Shown here: piece after piece, positions 1-7,876 of the stretch
How positions within the stretch are numbered: the stretch's first letter is position 1
Layout: each line of letters begins with the position of its first letter
Assembly: GCA_024707405.1 (NCBI GenBank)
Contig: JANPZU010000001.1
Coordinates: 124,001-188,000, forward strand
Length of the DNA stretch: 64,000 nt
Reading direction: 5' to 3'
Source of the DNA: Luteimonas sp.
Lineage (GTDB): Bacteria > Pseudomonadota > Gammaproteobacteria > Xanthomonadales > Xanthomonadaceae
Translations under genes and position numbers: made by a program
The notes under the pieces: model-generated
Database searches by the model: none
What the model was told of the DNA's origin: nothing
Seen by the model: the letters and a program-made list of their open reading frames with translations, nothing else

Positions 1-1963
1 AGCCGAGCACGGCGGCAGCGGCATCCGGATCCAGCCCGCCCCGCTGCACCGTCATGCCTTTCAGTGCCTCGGCGGCAGCGTCGCCGTAGCCGGCCACGAC
101 GGCAGCGTGCGACAACTTCGCCCTGACCTCGGCGAATGTGCCATCGGGGAGCCTGCCGGTGCGCAGGATGCGCTCGGCGCGATAGACCGGCTGCTGTCGC
201 AGTTCGGCCTCGACTTCGGCATGCGTCGTCTTCCACGTCGCTGCGGCTCGGCGCTCGGCAGCGCGTTCCATCTGTCGCTGGCGCTCTGCCTGCGCGTAAG
301 TCTTGCGAGCCTCCTGCTCGGCGGCACGCGCCGCCAGGTAGAAAGCGTAGCTGTTCGCGTCCATCGCATCCGCCGGCAACGTCGGATCGGCGGCGTTGGT
401 CTGCACGGTGCCGGTGGCGCCCGTGGCATCGGCATCCACCCGACGGGCCTCGGCCATGGTCTCGCGCACCAGCGCCTCACCATCGAACGCGGGCGAACCG
501 GGCTTCACATCCTCGCCCGCGGTCAGGCGCATGGCATCGCGTAGCGCGGCATGATCGGACTGGCTCACGATGGAGACGTACCGGCCCAGCGGCACCGCGA
601 CCTCCGCACCGGACAGTTCGGACTCGGCGAACGCCTCCGGGTTGCCGGTAAGCGTGGACACCGCTGCTTCCGTGCGGTCGCCGTAGTGGCTGCGCAGGGC
701 TTCGAGCGGGACGAACACCTGCACGTCCGGCTGCGCCTGCTCGACCAGATCGGCCAGCAGTTCCGGCGCACGCTGTTTCAGCTTCGAGGCTTCGGCTGTC
801 TCGACCATCGCATCGATGTGCTGCTGCTCGGCACGGGCCTCGATGCGTGCCCTACGGCTGGCGACGGCATGCACGACGCCGCGCAGGATTGCGCCGGCAC
901 CGCCCGCGGCGATGGCCTCGCGCTCCAGCCCTTCGGCAACGGCATAGTCCTCGTCGATCGCGGCGCGGGTCAGAAGATCCTGCGCGATGCCCTCGACGAC
1001 CTCGGTCGCGGCTTCGGTGCCGCCTGCCACCGCAATGTCGGCAATGCGTCGCACGGTGCTGTTGCGCACGCTGTCCGGAAGCTTCTCCAGCACGCGCCCG
1101 ATGCCGAGGCGTTCGACCACGGCGGTGACGCCAGCGCCGGACAGGATCGCCATGTCGGCTTCAAAGGTGCCGATGGTGCCGGCGTCCTCCGCGCGCCCGG
1201 CCATCACGTCCGCGCCTTGCGCGGCCAGCGAGCCGGTCAACGTCTGCGGCGCCAGCAGCCCCTGCACGACCTGGATGCCGAGTTGCCCGGTGGCGCCCGC
1301 GATGTCGGTGGCGATGGTCTGGCGATCGGCAGGCACGTCGATGGCATCGGCGCCGGCCTTGATCGCCTCGCCACTGCCAACGAACGAATCGCCCGGACGC
1401 AACCAGATCGGGAGCCGCGATGCGGGGCCAAGCGCGAACGGGTCGAGTCCGACGGCCTGCAGTCCCCTGTCGATCCACCGCGCGCCCATGTTGTAGACCT
1501 GGCCGAGGCCGCCCAGCACGCCGCCTACCTGCCGCACAGCGCCAGCTGGTGCAGCGCGAGCCACGTCCACGGCCTCCTGCGGGTTGCGCGGGATGGCCTG
1601 GCTCATGTGGATGGCAGGCCCGGCGACCGTCAACGCCGACAGCTTCACCGGCTGCGGCAACTGCGCGAACCGTGCCAGCAGCGGGATGTCGTCCTGCACC
1701 ATCGCGTAGCGGTCGGGATCGGATGTCGCCCAGGCGGCCACCGTTGGCGGTGCCGCGGCGAGTTCGTCCCGGCGTACCTGTTGCCGCGCGCCTTCGGGAT
1801 CTGCGCGGACGGCGCCCACGGGTGCCCCTGTTCGCCTAGACAGGTCGATGACCTCGGCGGTCTTGTCGGGCGTGGTGTCCTGCGCAAGCGTGATGGCGCC
1901 GGCCTGTTGCTGGCGGCGTTCCGCAGCCGCGCGTGCAATGCGTTCCTGGTAGGCGTTGCTCAC
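1..1963 (-). CDS. Very large phage virion/polyvalent protein, 3' end outside window
   Basis: The gene runs off the window edge; 654 codons are visible. Its GTG start shares four bases (GTGA) with the stop of the preceding gene, suggesting translational coupling. The N-terminal part contains LAQDTTPDKTAEVIDLSRR followed by a segment on residue survival in the style WATSDPDRYAMVQDDIP, a pattern I associate with giant tailed-phage proteins placed after internal virion proteins. Gly/Ala-rich helices follow (about 130-330), and an Ala/Arg/Gln/Glu-rich coiled coil lies near 580-620. No catalytic motif is visible in this part. DNA-ejection or internal virion function is inferred from its place and size; any enzymatic domain would lie to the left. 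Confidence 0.75.
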   Translation of the reverse strand, partial: MSNAYQERIARAAAERRQQQAGAITLAQDTTPDKTAEVIDLSRRTGAPVGAVRADPEGARQQVRRDELAAAPPTVAAWATSDPDRYAMVQDDIPLLARFAQLPQPVKLSALTVAGPAIHMSQAIPRNPQEAVDVARAAPAGAVRQVGGVLGGLGQVYNMGARWIDRGLQAVGLDPFALGPASRLPIWLRPGDSFVGSGEAIKAGADAIDVPADRQTIATDIAGATGQLGIQVVQGLLAPQTLTGSLAAQGADVMAGRAEDAGTIGTFEADMAILSGAGVTAVVERLGIGRVLEKLPDSVRNSTVRRIADIAVAGGTEAATEVVEGIAQDLLTRAAIDEDYAVAEGLEREAIAAGGAGAILRGVVHAVASRRARIEARAEQQHIDAMVETAEASKLKQRAPELLADLVEQAQPDVQVFVPLEALRSHYGDRTEAAVSTLTGNPEAFAESELSGAEVAVPLGRYVSIVSQSDHAALRDAMRLTAGEDVKPGSPAFDGEALVRETMAEARRVDADATGATGTVQTNAADPTLPADAMDANSYAFYLAARAAEQEARKTYAQAERQRQMERAAERRAAATWKTTHAEVEAELRQQPVYRAERILRTGRLPDGTFAEVRAKLSHAAVVAGYGDAAAEALKGMTVQRGGLDPDAAAAVLG

Positions 1964-3966
1964 AGTGTTGCTCCCGGCATGTCGAGATAGGCCTCGATGA
2001 TTTCCTGTTCGGTCGGATCAGCAACACCTGCGTCGCGGTAGTCGGCGAGGATCTGCGCACGCGCTGCAGTCGGCACGGCATAGCCTTCGGCTGGCCCCTG
2101 GTAGGCGCGTCGGTCGGACTGCTCCGCACCCCACCAGCGACGGCGGGCAAAGGGTTGCTTGAGCTTGTTGATCAGCCCCTGCGTTTCATCCGCCGACGGT
2201 TGGCGCTTGTTCTGCTCGACGAAGGCACGCACCTCGCGGCGGAAGGCGAGTTCAAACTCACCACGTCCGGCGGCACTACCGTCGCCGACGAGCCCCAGGT
2301 CGTTGTAGGCCAGACGCAGCAGTTCGGCCTCGGACGCCCACTGCTCGACCTTCTCGGGCTTGTTCGCCTCGCGCTGCGCGTTGGTCAGTTCGAGGAACGT
2401 CTTGCCGCTGAGCTTGTCGCCGTACTGCGCCAAGTTCGCCCGGGCGAACGCGCCGGGATCGGTCGCGCGCAGCCGGTAGATCGAATCGATGGTGGCCGGG
2501 TCGTCCTTGACCACCGTGCCCGCGGACACGAGGTCGCGATAACGGTTGATCGCGGCATTCGTGCTTTCGTTGTTCGCCAGGAACACGAGCTCGTCCGGCG
2601 TGAGGATGTCGCGTGGCGGCGTGTTCGGCGGTGCGGACGCGACCTTCTGGAAAATCGCCTGCCCGATGTCTCGCTCGGCTTCGGCACGCCTCGTCTCGCG
2701 GAGCGTCCACTCGCGGGCGACAACCGCCTCGGCCTGCCGGAGCGCCGCAGCGTTGCTTGCCAGCGGCGACGCACGTAGCCGATCGATGGCTTCGGTCTTG
2801 GACTGCGCCGGGCCTGCATGGGGTGCGCCGCGCTGGCGCTGGGTCTTCGGCAGTTCGGCATGGACGTGCATCCCGCTGCCGGCGTCATGCACCAGCACGC
2901 GATAGCCCGCCGCGCGCAGGTCGGCAGTGAAGGCACGCACCTGCTCCGGCGACTTGCCCTGGATCGACCAGTCGCGCGCGGTGCCGTGCTGCTCAAGGTG
3001 CTGACTGTTCGCCACGCCGTTGACCTCGCGGTTGCGCTCAGCCGTGCGCGTGGTGCTGGTCGTGGTGAAGCCGTGGCGTTTGCCGATGTCTTCGTAGACC
3101 GCCTGCACGCTGGCAGCGTCGCGGGCGTGATCCTCGCCCGTCCTCACCGTCGGCATGCCGTCGATGGCGCCGCCATGCACCGCGGCCATGCCCGCCGCCG
3201 TCGCCGCCTCGTCGCGCACCACCGGCTGCACCTTCTCGTCCAGCGCCGCGGCGTCGGTGGCACTCAGGTAACGGCGGTACTGCTCCAGCCGCTCCATGCC
3301 GCCCACCGGGTCATCGACCAGCGACGCCTCGACGATGCGGCGGTGCATGCCCGACACGAGGTTCCGGCGAAGCAGTTGCTGGTGCTCGGCACCGTAGCCC
3401 ATGCGGTTCCATTCGGTCGTCGCGGCCACCATGCCGCGGGCGATGGCTTCATTCATCGCGTCCGGGTTGTCGCGGTTGCCGATGGCGTCGTCCAGCGCGA
3501 GGTTCAGGCTCGCATCGGCGGCCTGTGCATGGAATCGCTCAGCCTCCTGCAACTCGTGCTTCGCCAGCCCCTGCTGCAAGGTCTGTCCGTGGCGGTCGCG
3601 GAACACCCGCGCGCGTGCCTGCAGCCTTGACGGCAACGCCGTGATCCGCTCGTCGGTGGCCTTCGTGAAATCAGGCATCACGACACGCGAGACACCGATC
3701 GCATCCTTGCCTTTGCGCGTGACCGCGCCCGAGTTCGGATCTTCCAGCAGGCGCGTGCGTTCCTGGATTACGCCATTCTCGAAGTCCATGAGCATCGACT
3801 CGTCGGCCTGCTGGATCTGCTGGTCGAGGACGCCACTGATGGCGCCCGCGAGGTTGGTGACGCCTTGCGCGAGTTCCCGCGTCCCGTGATCGGACGCGGT
3901 GACCCGGACGCTCGGGACGTTGGTCGGCGCGACGGTGGCGCCGGAAACTCTCGGGACTGCGACCAC
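1960..3966 (-). CDS. Internal virion-type protein with embedded DD-peptidase-like (M15) domain
   Basis: 668 aa from a GTG start preceded by AGGAGA at ideal spacing. The N-terminal 270 residues are helical and hydrophilic, as in phage internal virion proteins. Residues about 290-375 resemble the M15/Hedgehog DD-peptidase fold: the HGTARDW segment (327-333) corresponds to the HxxGxAxD zinc motif and GMHVHAEL (366-373) supplies the later histidines. A two-residue insertion before the first motif makes activity uncertain. The C-terminal 290 residues are again helical and end at the GTGA overlap with the next gene. Such a domain in a virion protein usually opens peptidoglycan during DNA entry; that role is inferred. 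Alternative: a tail-associated lysin. Confidence 0.75.
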   Translation of the reverse strand: MVAVPRVSGATVAPTNVPSVRVTASDHGTRELAQGVTNLAGAISGVLDQQIQQADESMLMDFENGVIQERTRLLEDPNSGAVTRKGKDAIGVSRVVMPDFTKATDERITALPSRLQARARVFRDRHGQTLQQGLAKHELQEAERFHAQAADASLNLALDDAIGNRDNPDAMNEAIARGMVAATTEWNRMGYGAEHQQLLRRNLVSGMHRRIVEASLVDDPVGGMERLEQYRRYLSATDAAALDEKVQPVVRDEAATAAGMAAVHGGAIDGMPTVRTGEDHARDAASVQAVYEDIGKRHGFTTTSTTRTAERNREVNGVANSQHLEQHGTARDWSIQGKSPEQVRAFTADLRAAGYRVLVHDAGSGMHVHAELPKTQRQRGAPHAGPAQSKTEAIDRLRASPLASNAAALRQAEAVVAREWTLRETRRAEAERDIGQAIFQKVASAPPNTPPRDILTPDELVFLANNESTNAAINRYRDLVSAGTVVKDDPATIDSIYRLRATDPGAFARANLAQYGDKLSGKTFLELTNAQREANKPEKVEQWASEAELLRLAYNDLGLVGDGSAAGRGEFELAFRREVRAFVEQNKRQPSADETQGLINKLKQPFARRRWWGAEQSDRRAYQGPAEGYAVPTAARAQILADYRDAGVADPTEQEIIEAYLDMPGATL

Positions 3967-3976
3967 GGGGATTCTC

Positions 3977-4639
3977 CTATGCCGCCTTCTGCTGCTTGCC
4001 GGCGCGCTTCTCGGCCAGGTCGCGCTCGATGCGCTGCTGACGGATATCGGCGTTGGCGTGGATTCGTTTGGTGATGGCCTCTACGTCACTGGCGATGGCA
4101 TCAGCGAGATCGACCGTACCGCCCTTCGCGAGCGCGGACTCGATGAGTGCGTTGATGCGATGCGAGTGCCGGAAGGTGAAGTTTCCACGTCCAATCGGGT
4201 CATCGACGCCCAACACATACGGGACGGCTTCGTGCGCAATGCTCGTGGCCGCCTGCTCCGCTGCACGGGTGTCTGCAATTGCGATCAGCAGGTTGTCGAT
4301 TGCCGCCCACAACTTGCGGTGTTCGCCCTGCAGCTTCTTCGTGGCAGCAGGCAGCGCCCTCACTGCAACCTTGCTCGCCTCGATCATTCCGCGATCCTTG
4401 GCCTCGGATTGCTGGTGCGCGGCCTCGCCGAGCGCAGCCTCGATGTCACCGGACTCGCGTTCGAGTGCGGATATGCGCCGGTCGAGTTCATCAAGTGGCT
4501 TGGTGTCGCCGGTACGGGCTGCAGCCAATGCCGTGGCACCACGACCGTCGCGGAGCGTGTCCAGTTCGTTCGTGACTTCCTTCCTGCGAGACCGCAGGCC
4601 GGCGATGGTGGATTCCAGGTCTTTGTCTTTCGTGGTCAT
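3977..4639 (-). CDS. Phage coiled-coil protein, unknown function
   Basis: 220 aa. The ATG at 4639 begins MTTKDKDLESTIAG; longer reading-frame extensions upstream have proline/serine-rich composition unlike coding sequence and overlap the preceding gene. Charged heptad-like helices run through residues about 5-110, a less charged helical middle follows, and a strongly basic tail (RIERDLAEKRAGKQQ) ends the protein. It sits between a small unknown gene and the DD-peptidase virion protein with only 10 bases to the latter, so it is probably expressed with the structural genes. By position it could be a small internal virion protein; nothing in the sequence proves this. Confidence 0.7.
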   Translation of the reverse strand: MTTKDKDLESTIAGLRSRRKEVTNELDTLRDGRGATALAAARTGDTKPLDELDRRISALERESGDIEAALGEAAHQQSEAKDRGMIEASKVAVRALPAATKKLQGEHRKLWAAIDNLLIAIADTRAAEQAATSIAHEAVPYVLGVDDPIGRGNFTFRHSHRINALIESALAKGGTVDLADAIASDVEAITKRIHANADIRQQRIERDLAEKRAGKQQKAA

Positions 4640-4649
4640 GTTCGTGTTC

Positions 4650-4931
4650 TCAGTTGGTGGCGGGGCGGTAACGCACGGTGCCGGCATCGTCGGTGTATGG
4701 CTCGACGAGGCTGGCGGTGATGGCGGTGGACAGGAACTCATGGAACTGCGCGGGATGCAGTCCGCGCTCGAATACGGTTTCGCGAATGTTGTGTTCGGTC
4801 GGGCCGACGCCATCGCGGGCATGGAGCGCTGCGACGTAGGCGGCAATACGCTGCTCGGGCGGCACAACTTCCCCGTTCCTGGTTCCGGGGCCAGCGGCTA
4901 GGATTTCGTTCCACGGGGCTGGTAAGGGCAT
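4650..4931 (-). CDS. Small phage protein, unknown
   Basis: 93 aa, acidic, beginning MPLPAPWNEILAAG. Three in-frame ATGs are possible (4949, 4937, 4931). The 4949 start would overlap the previous stop as ATGA, but AGGAG lies six bases before the ATG at 4931, which I prefer. A helical middle (PEQRIAAYVAALHARDGVGP) is followed by a winged-helix-like end, LVEPYTDDAGTVRYRPA. The last segment resembles the end of the 96-aa protein at 5236-5526, which also closes with a tyrosine-rich hairpin, so the two may share a small DNA-binding-like fold. No family recognised. Confidence 0.6.
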   Translation of the reverse strand: MPLPAPWNEILAAGPGTRNGEVVPPEQRIAAYVAALHARDGVGPTEHNIRETVFERGLHPAQFHEFLSTAITASLVEPYTDDAGTVRYRPATN

Positions 4932-4945
4932 GGTCATCTCCTGAG

Positions 4946-5239
4946 TCATTTGCGTTGGTGCGGATCGAAGTCCCAGCCATCGCACTGCGCTGTTCCTGTC
5001 GGTTCGGTCGGCGGGATGCCACGGCCTGCGAACAACTGTTCGTTGAGTCGGCGTGCCCGTTCGGCATACCCGGCATTGAGCGCATACGGGTTATGGGCTT
5101 CTGTTGCTGGTGACGTGGGTTCGGCAGGCGGCGCCTCCACCACCGGAATCGGCGCGGGCGTGCGCAACGGTGGTTGCCGGAATGCGGTGCACGAACGCGG
5201 ACACCGCGCTCGCTTTCCGCAAGTGCATTTGCGGCTCAT
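4946..5239 (-). CDS. Small Cys-rich phage protein
   Basis: 97 aa with an ATG at 5239 that overlaps the upstream stop as ATGA. The first 16 residues hold four cysteines (MSRKCTCGKRARCPRSC) in a basic context, a spacing that could bind one zinc ion or iron-sulfur centre. A proline/alanine-rich linker (about 25-47) leads to a helical stretch with NPYALNAGYAERARRLNEQL and a cysteine near the C-terminus. No family recognised. The neighbours are equally small genes translated in a chain, so it belongs to the element's middle operon. Confidence 0.6.
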   Translation of the reverse strand: MSRKCTCGKRARCPRSCTAFRQPPLRTPAPIPVVEAPPAEPTSPATEAHNPYALNAGYAERARRLNEQLFAGRGIPPTEPTGTAQCDGWDFDPHQRK

Positions 5240-5526
5240 GCGGCGTTTCTCCTGTAGTTGGGCAGGTAGCGGAGTTCGCCCTCGGCGTCCTCGTAGACTT
5301 CGATCCAGCCCTCGGCGATGGCTGCTTCAAGCGATGCGTCGAACGTGGCGTGGACGCTGCGGTTACTTCGACGAGCCATTGATTGCATCCGCAGCGTGGT
5401 GTGGCGGACGCCTTGCAGGTCGTCGGGCGACATCTGGCCGCGGTCGCGCATCAGCCAGACCAGCGTCTTCGTGATCTGCGCCGGGCTCGGGATGCGGTGC
5501 CCCCCTCGTTCCTTCGGCCAGTTCAT
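5236..5526 (-). CDS. Small phage protein, winged-helix-like
   Basis: 96 aa from an ATG at 5526 preceded by a purine-rich AAAGGGGG. The protein begins MNWPKERGGHRIPSPAQITK; residues about 20-90 alternate helices with a predicted hairpin (GWIEVYEDAEGELRYLP), typical of small winged-helix DNA-binding phage proteins. The motif MSPDDLQGVRHTTLRMQSMAR could be the recognition helix region. The stop overlaps the next start (ATGA). Upstream lies a 127-base gap with GC-rich palindromes, a plausible promoter region for this gene and the three after it. Regulator function is inference from fold only. Confidence 0.6.
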   Translation of the reverse strand: MNWPKERGGHRIPSPAQITKTLVWLMRDRGQMSPDDLQGVRHTTLRMQSMARRSNRSVHATFDASLEAAIAEGWIEVYEDAEGELRYLPNYRRNAA

Positions 5527-5539
5527 GGCGCCCCCTTTG

Positions 5540-5640
5540 CGAGGCGTTGCACGCGCGAGCGCCTTGCGCATGCGTAGGCGAAGCGGACGGTTCGGATCGG
5601 GATGCGCGCGCGAGCGTGCACACGCATGCGCCTGTGAGAC
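5540..5640. repeat. GC-rich palindromes and repeated CGCGCGAGCG in intergenic gap
   Basis: The 127-base gap 5527-5653 contains two copies of CGCGCGAGCG (within 5551-5562 and 5606-5616) and two GCATGC-centred palindromes, GCGCATGCGT near 5567-5574 and ACGCATGCGC near 5622-5631, facing each other in inverted orientation. The arrangement suggests a protein-binding region upstream of the minus-strand gene that starts at 5526. No clear -35/-10 pair was found. Confidence 0.4.
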
Positions 5641-5653
5641 TCGCGTTCGGGCA

Positions 5654-6412
5654 TCACTTCCCCCTCCTTGCCCGGCGGGCTTGGCGCAGTCCGATCTCGG
5701 CAAACCGCTCGATGATCGCGGGGTCGTTGCCGGCACCCGCCCGGAGGATTTCGCCCAGCCACGGCAGGCGCTTGCAGGCCTGAGCCGAGACGCGGACGGC
5801 CAGTTCAATACGGGCATCGGTGTCCTTGCCCCACTTCTCGCGCAGCCTGTCGAGCGTGTCGGCCTTCTGATCCCATCGTTGGTCTTCGGTCAGTTCGCCG
5901 CGGGCATACCAACCGGAAAGCGTCCGGGTGATTTCGCCGGCCTCGGCGGTCGGCACCTGCAGTTCGTGCATGAGTTGCCCGGCCAGCGTCTTGCCCTCGG
6001 CGAGCGCGGCCACGTCTTCCGCGTTGCCTTCGCTTCGGGCAGCGAACTCCAGCGAGTCGAAGCCACTGGCGACAGCGTGGCCGTAGCCTTCCGGAGTGTC
6101 GGGACGGATGCCGCCATCGGCGTACATCTGATCGCCGAGCGACAGTTCCCGTCCGACCAGTTCATCGACGCTGGTCGGCGCCGCAGGGGCGACATCGGCC
6201 TGAGGAACCGCTGCCGCCCCCGCGTCTGCCGGTGGAGTGGATGCCGCTGGAACGTCCTGTGCAGCCCCAGGAACGCGACCCTGTGCCGGCTGCGGGGTTG
6301 TGTCGACTGGAGGCTGCGCGTTCGACGTAGGCGCAACGGGCGCGCCTCGCGTGCGTTCGACCTGCGTGGCCTGCGACTGCATCACGTCGCCGTCAGAGGG
6401 GACGGTATTCAT
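5654..6412 (-). CDS. Phage scaffold-like protein
   Basis: 252 aa. The ATG at 6412 overlaps the previous stop (ATGA) and is preceded by GGGAGCAAGAA. The first 85 residues are disordered in character (Pro/Ala/Gln/Val). The acidic helical remainder ends with LREKWGKDTDARIELAVR, a short loop GAGNDPAIIERFAEIGLR and a basic tail RQARRARRGK. Disordered N-terminus, acidic helices, then a basic helix-turn-helix-like tail is the layout of capsid scaffolding proteins of podovirus-like phages, and the NDPAIIERFAEIG pattern fits that group. The expected capsid gene does not follow, so the assignment is tentative. Confidence 0.5.
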   Translation of the reverse strand: MNTVPSDGDVMQSQATQVERTRGAPVAPTSNAQPPVDTTPQPAQGRVPGAAQDVPAASTPPADAGAAAVPQADVAPAAPTSVDELVGRELSLGDQMYADGGIRPDTPEGYGHAVASGFDSLEFAARSEGNAEDVAALAEGKTLAGQLMHELQVPTAEAGEITRTLSGWYARGELTEDQRWDQKADTLDRLREKWGKDTDARIELAVRVSAQACKRLPWLGEILRAGAGNDPAIIERFAEIGLRQARRARRGK

Positions 6413-6738
6413 TTCTTGCTCCCGTGAAGCGAGTGGACGTTCGGCGACATGCCGATGAAATCGCGAGTGACGCTGTGATCCCGATGGAGCGCGACTACGG
6501 CCTCCGGGTTGTCGAATCGGATGACCCGGCCACAACTGCACCCTCCGCCCTCACGCGATCGACAGTCGTGTTCGTGGCTGATGTCGAAGAAGGCCAACTC
6601 CCCGCCGACCAGCTTTCGCTCCATCAGCGCGAGCATCAGACGCATGGCAACTTCGCCGGCTGCGTAATCCACGTGGCGGACAAGGTCGCCGTGGGTCTGC
6701 GGCAATTCGTCGATGTAGGGGTTCGGGATCTCGGTCAT
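6409..6738 (-). CDS. Small phage protein with Cys cluster
   Basis: 109 aa from the ATG at 6738 (MTEIPNPYIDELPQTHGDL), with GGAG 9-12 bases upstream. Longer in-frame extension would run through the repeat-hairpin region and is rejected. The centre is helical (EVAMRLMLALMERKLVGGEL). HEHDCRSREGGGCSCGRVIRF follows, with three cysteines and two histidines within 15 residues, suggesting a metal site. The C-terminus mentions no recognisable motif. It is the first gene after the origin-like region and overlaps the scaffold-like gene by four bases. Confidence 0.6.
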   Translation of the reverse strand: MTEIPNPYIDELPQTHGDLVRHVDYAAGEVAMRLMLALMERKLVGGELAFFDISHEHDCRSREGGGCSCGRVIRFDNPEAVVALHRDHSVTRDFIGMSPNVHSLHGSKK

Positions 6739-6773
6739 GAGATTGGCTCCATTTCTGTTGTTAATCGGGTGCT

Positions 6774-6872
6774 GTCCTGCTCTGTCTTGTTGTCGTCCTG
6801 TGGCTGTCGTCCTGTGTCGTCCTGTGCACCCCCCCCTATAAGGGGGTGCAGGACAGGACAGCAGGACAGGAC
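6774..6872. repeat. Symmetrical hexamer array around a C8-TATAA-G5 hairpin; origin-like
   Basis: Four GTCCTG hexamers (6774, 6795, 6809, 6819) stand on the left and four CAGGAC hexamers, the reverse complement (6849, 6854, 6862, 6867), on the right. Between them is the inverted repeat TGCACCCCC (6825-6833) with GGGGGTGCA (6842-6850), enclosing an extended C run and TATAA. The region follows directly after the RepA-like helicase gene and precedes the gene starting at 6738. Iterated sites beside a replicative helicase fit a replication origin; a terminator or attenuator hairpin is the alternative, although no U-tract follows on the minus strand. Confidence 0.55.
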
Positions 6873-6874
6873 GC

Positions 6875-7876
6875 TCACGCTCCACGAGATGCCTCCTCGT
6901 ATCGGCTGGCCTTGGCATGCATGGCGAGTTCGTGTTCGACCTTGGACTTCGAAATGCCGAGTTCTCCGGCAATGCCGCGGATGCTCACGCCGTCGGCCTT
7001 GAGCCGGACGACTTCCATTCGAAGCTGCCGTGCCTGTTCGGCAGCGCCAGGGCCGCAGGCCTTGTCGAGAACGAGCGTGGTTTCCCTCTGCTCGCCGATA
7101 TCGACTTCGACCACATGCCGATCGAGAAACAGGTCGGCAGGCTTCGACCAGTCCTTTTGCTTGGTCGATCGGACAGTGACCATGCCGCCATCGCTTGTAA
7201 CCAGCCGCTCAGCATCCATTGCGGCATACAGCGCGCTGCTGCCGCGCGCCCGTTCCCTCGTGTTCTCGCCGTGGCCGGTGTGGTGGATCAGTTCCACCGC
7301 GCACCGGAACTGCGACCGGATGATGTCCATGGCGCCAATCAGGCGCCCCATATCGGCAGCGCTGTTCTCGTCGGCGCCTGCCATGGCGCGGGCGACGGTA
7401 TCCACCACGACAAGCGCCGGCTCCATCGAGCCCGCCTCGAAGAACAACTGCTCTGCAACCTCTAGGATCTCGTCGCGAACGGCCACTGCATTGATCTCGT
7501 CGGCAAGAGACGGCAGGCCGGAAGCCACGTATATGGGCGCGCCGGTCAGATCGAGCCCGGTGTATTTCGCCCAGCCATCGAACCGCTTACGAATGCCCCC
7601 CAGACCCTCGCCGCCCAGGTAGAACACCGCACCTGCTTTCACTCGCAGACCCATGTAGGGCACACCAAGCGCGATGCTCGGCACCACGCCCTGCATGAAG
7701 AAGCTTTTGCAGGAACCCGACTTGCCGATCGTGCAGCCCAAGGTGTCTGCGTAGACCCAGCCATCGACGATTGCATCCAATGGCTTGGCCTCGATCTGAT
7801 CCAAGCGCGTGAAGGTCACCAGCTTGCGCGGCTCCGGCGCGGGCTTCAGTTGGGCGACGTTGCTCTCAGAGCGCAT
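6875..7876 (-). CDS. RepA-like AAA/RecA-fold helicase-ATPase
   Basis: 333 aa. The ATG at 7876 (MRSESNVAQL) overlaps the end of the upstream gene; an earlier start would overlap it much further. Walker A is GKSGSCKS (51-58), with cysteine where glycine is usual; LVVVDT (155-160) is Walker B, followed by an arginine-rich segment TRERARGSSAL typical of hexameric RepA/AAA_25 ATPases encoded by plasmids and prophages. The C-terminus (about 295-320) holds a resolvase-like helix-turn-helix, VSIRGIAGELGISKSKV, which may bind DNA. Likely role: replicative helicase or helicase loader of the element, acting at the adjacent repeat region. Confidence 0.8.
   Translation of the reverse strand: MRSESNVAQLKPAPEPRKLVTFTRLDQIEAKPLDAIVDGWVYADTLGCTIGKSGSCKSFFMQGVVPSIALGVPYMGLRVKAGAVFYLGGEGLGGIRKRFDGWAKYTGLDLTGAPIYVASGLPSLADEINAVAVRDEILEVAEQLFFEAGSMEPALVVVDTVARAMAGADENSAADMGRLIGAMDIIRSQFRCAVELIHHTGHGENTRERARGSSALYAAMDAERLVTSDGGMVTVRSTKQKDWSKPADLFLDRHVVEVDIGEQRETTLVLDKACGPGAAEQARQLRMEVVRLKADGVSIRGIAGELGISKSKVEHELAMHAKASRYEEASRGA

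Noticed and set aside
551..1990. 479-codon plus-strand frame
   Set aside because: Antisense to the large phage gene, whose frame starts at a GTGA overlap and stays open to the window edge.
6825..6850. The C8/G5 hairpin as a simple terminator
   Set aside because: No U-tract on either strand and eight ordered flanking hexamers; kept as origin-like, with terminator as an alternative.
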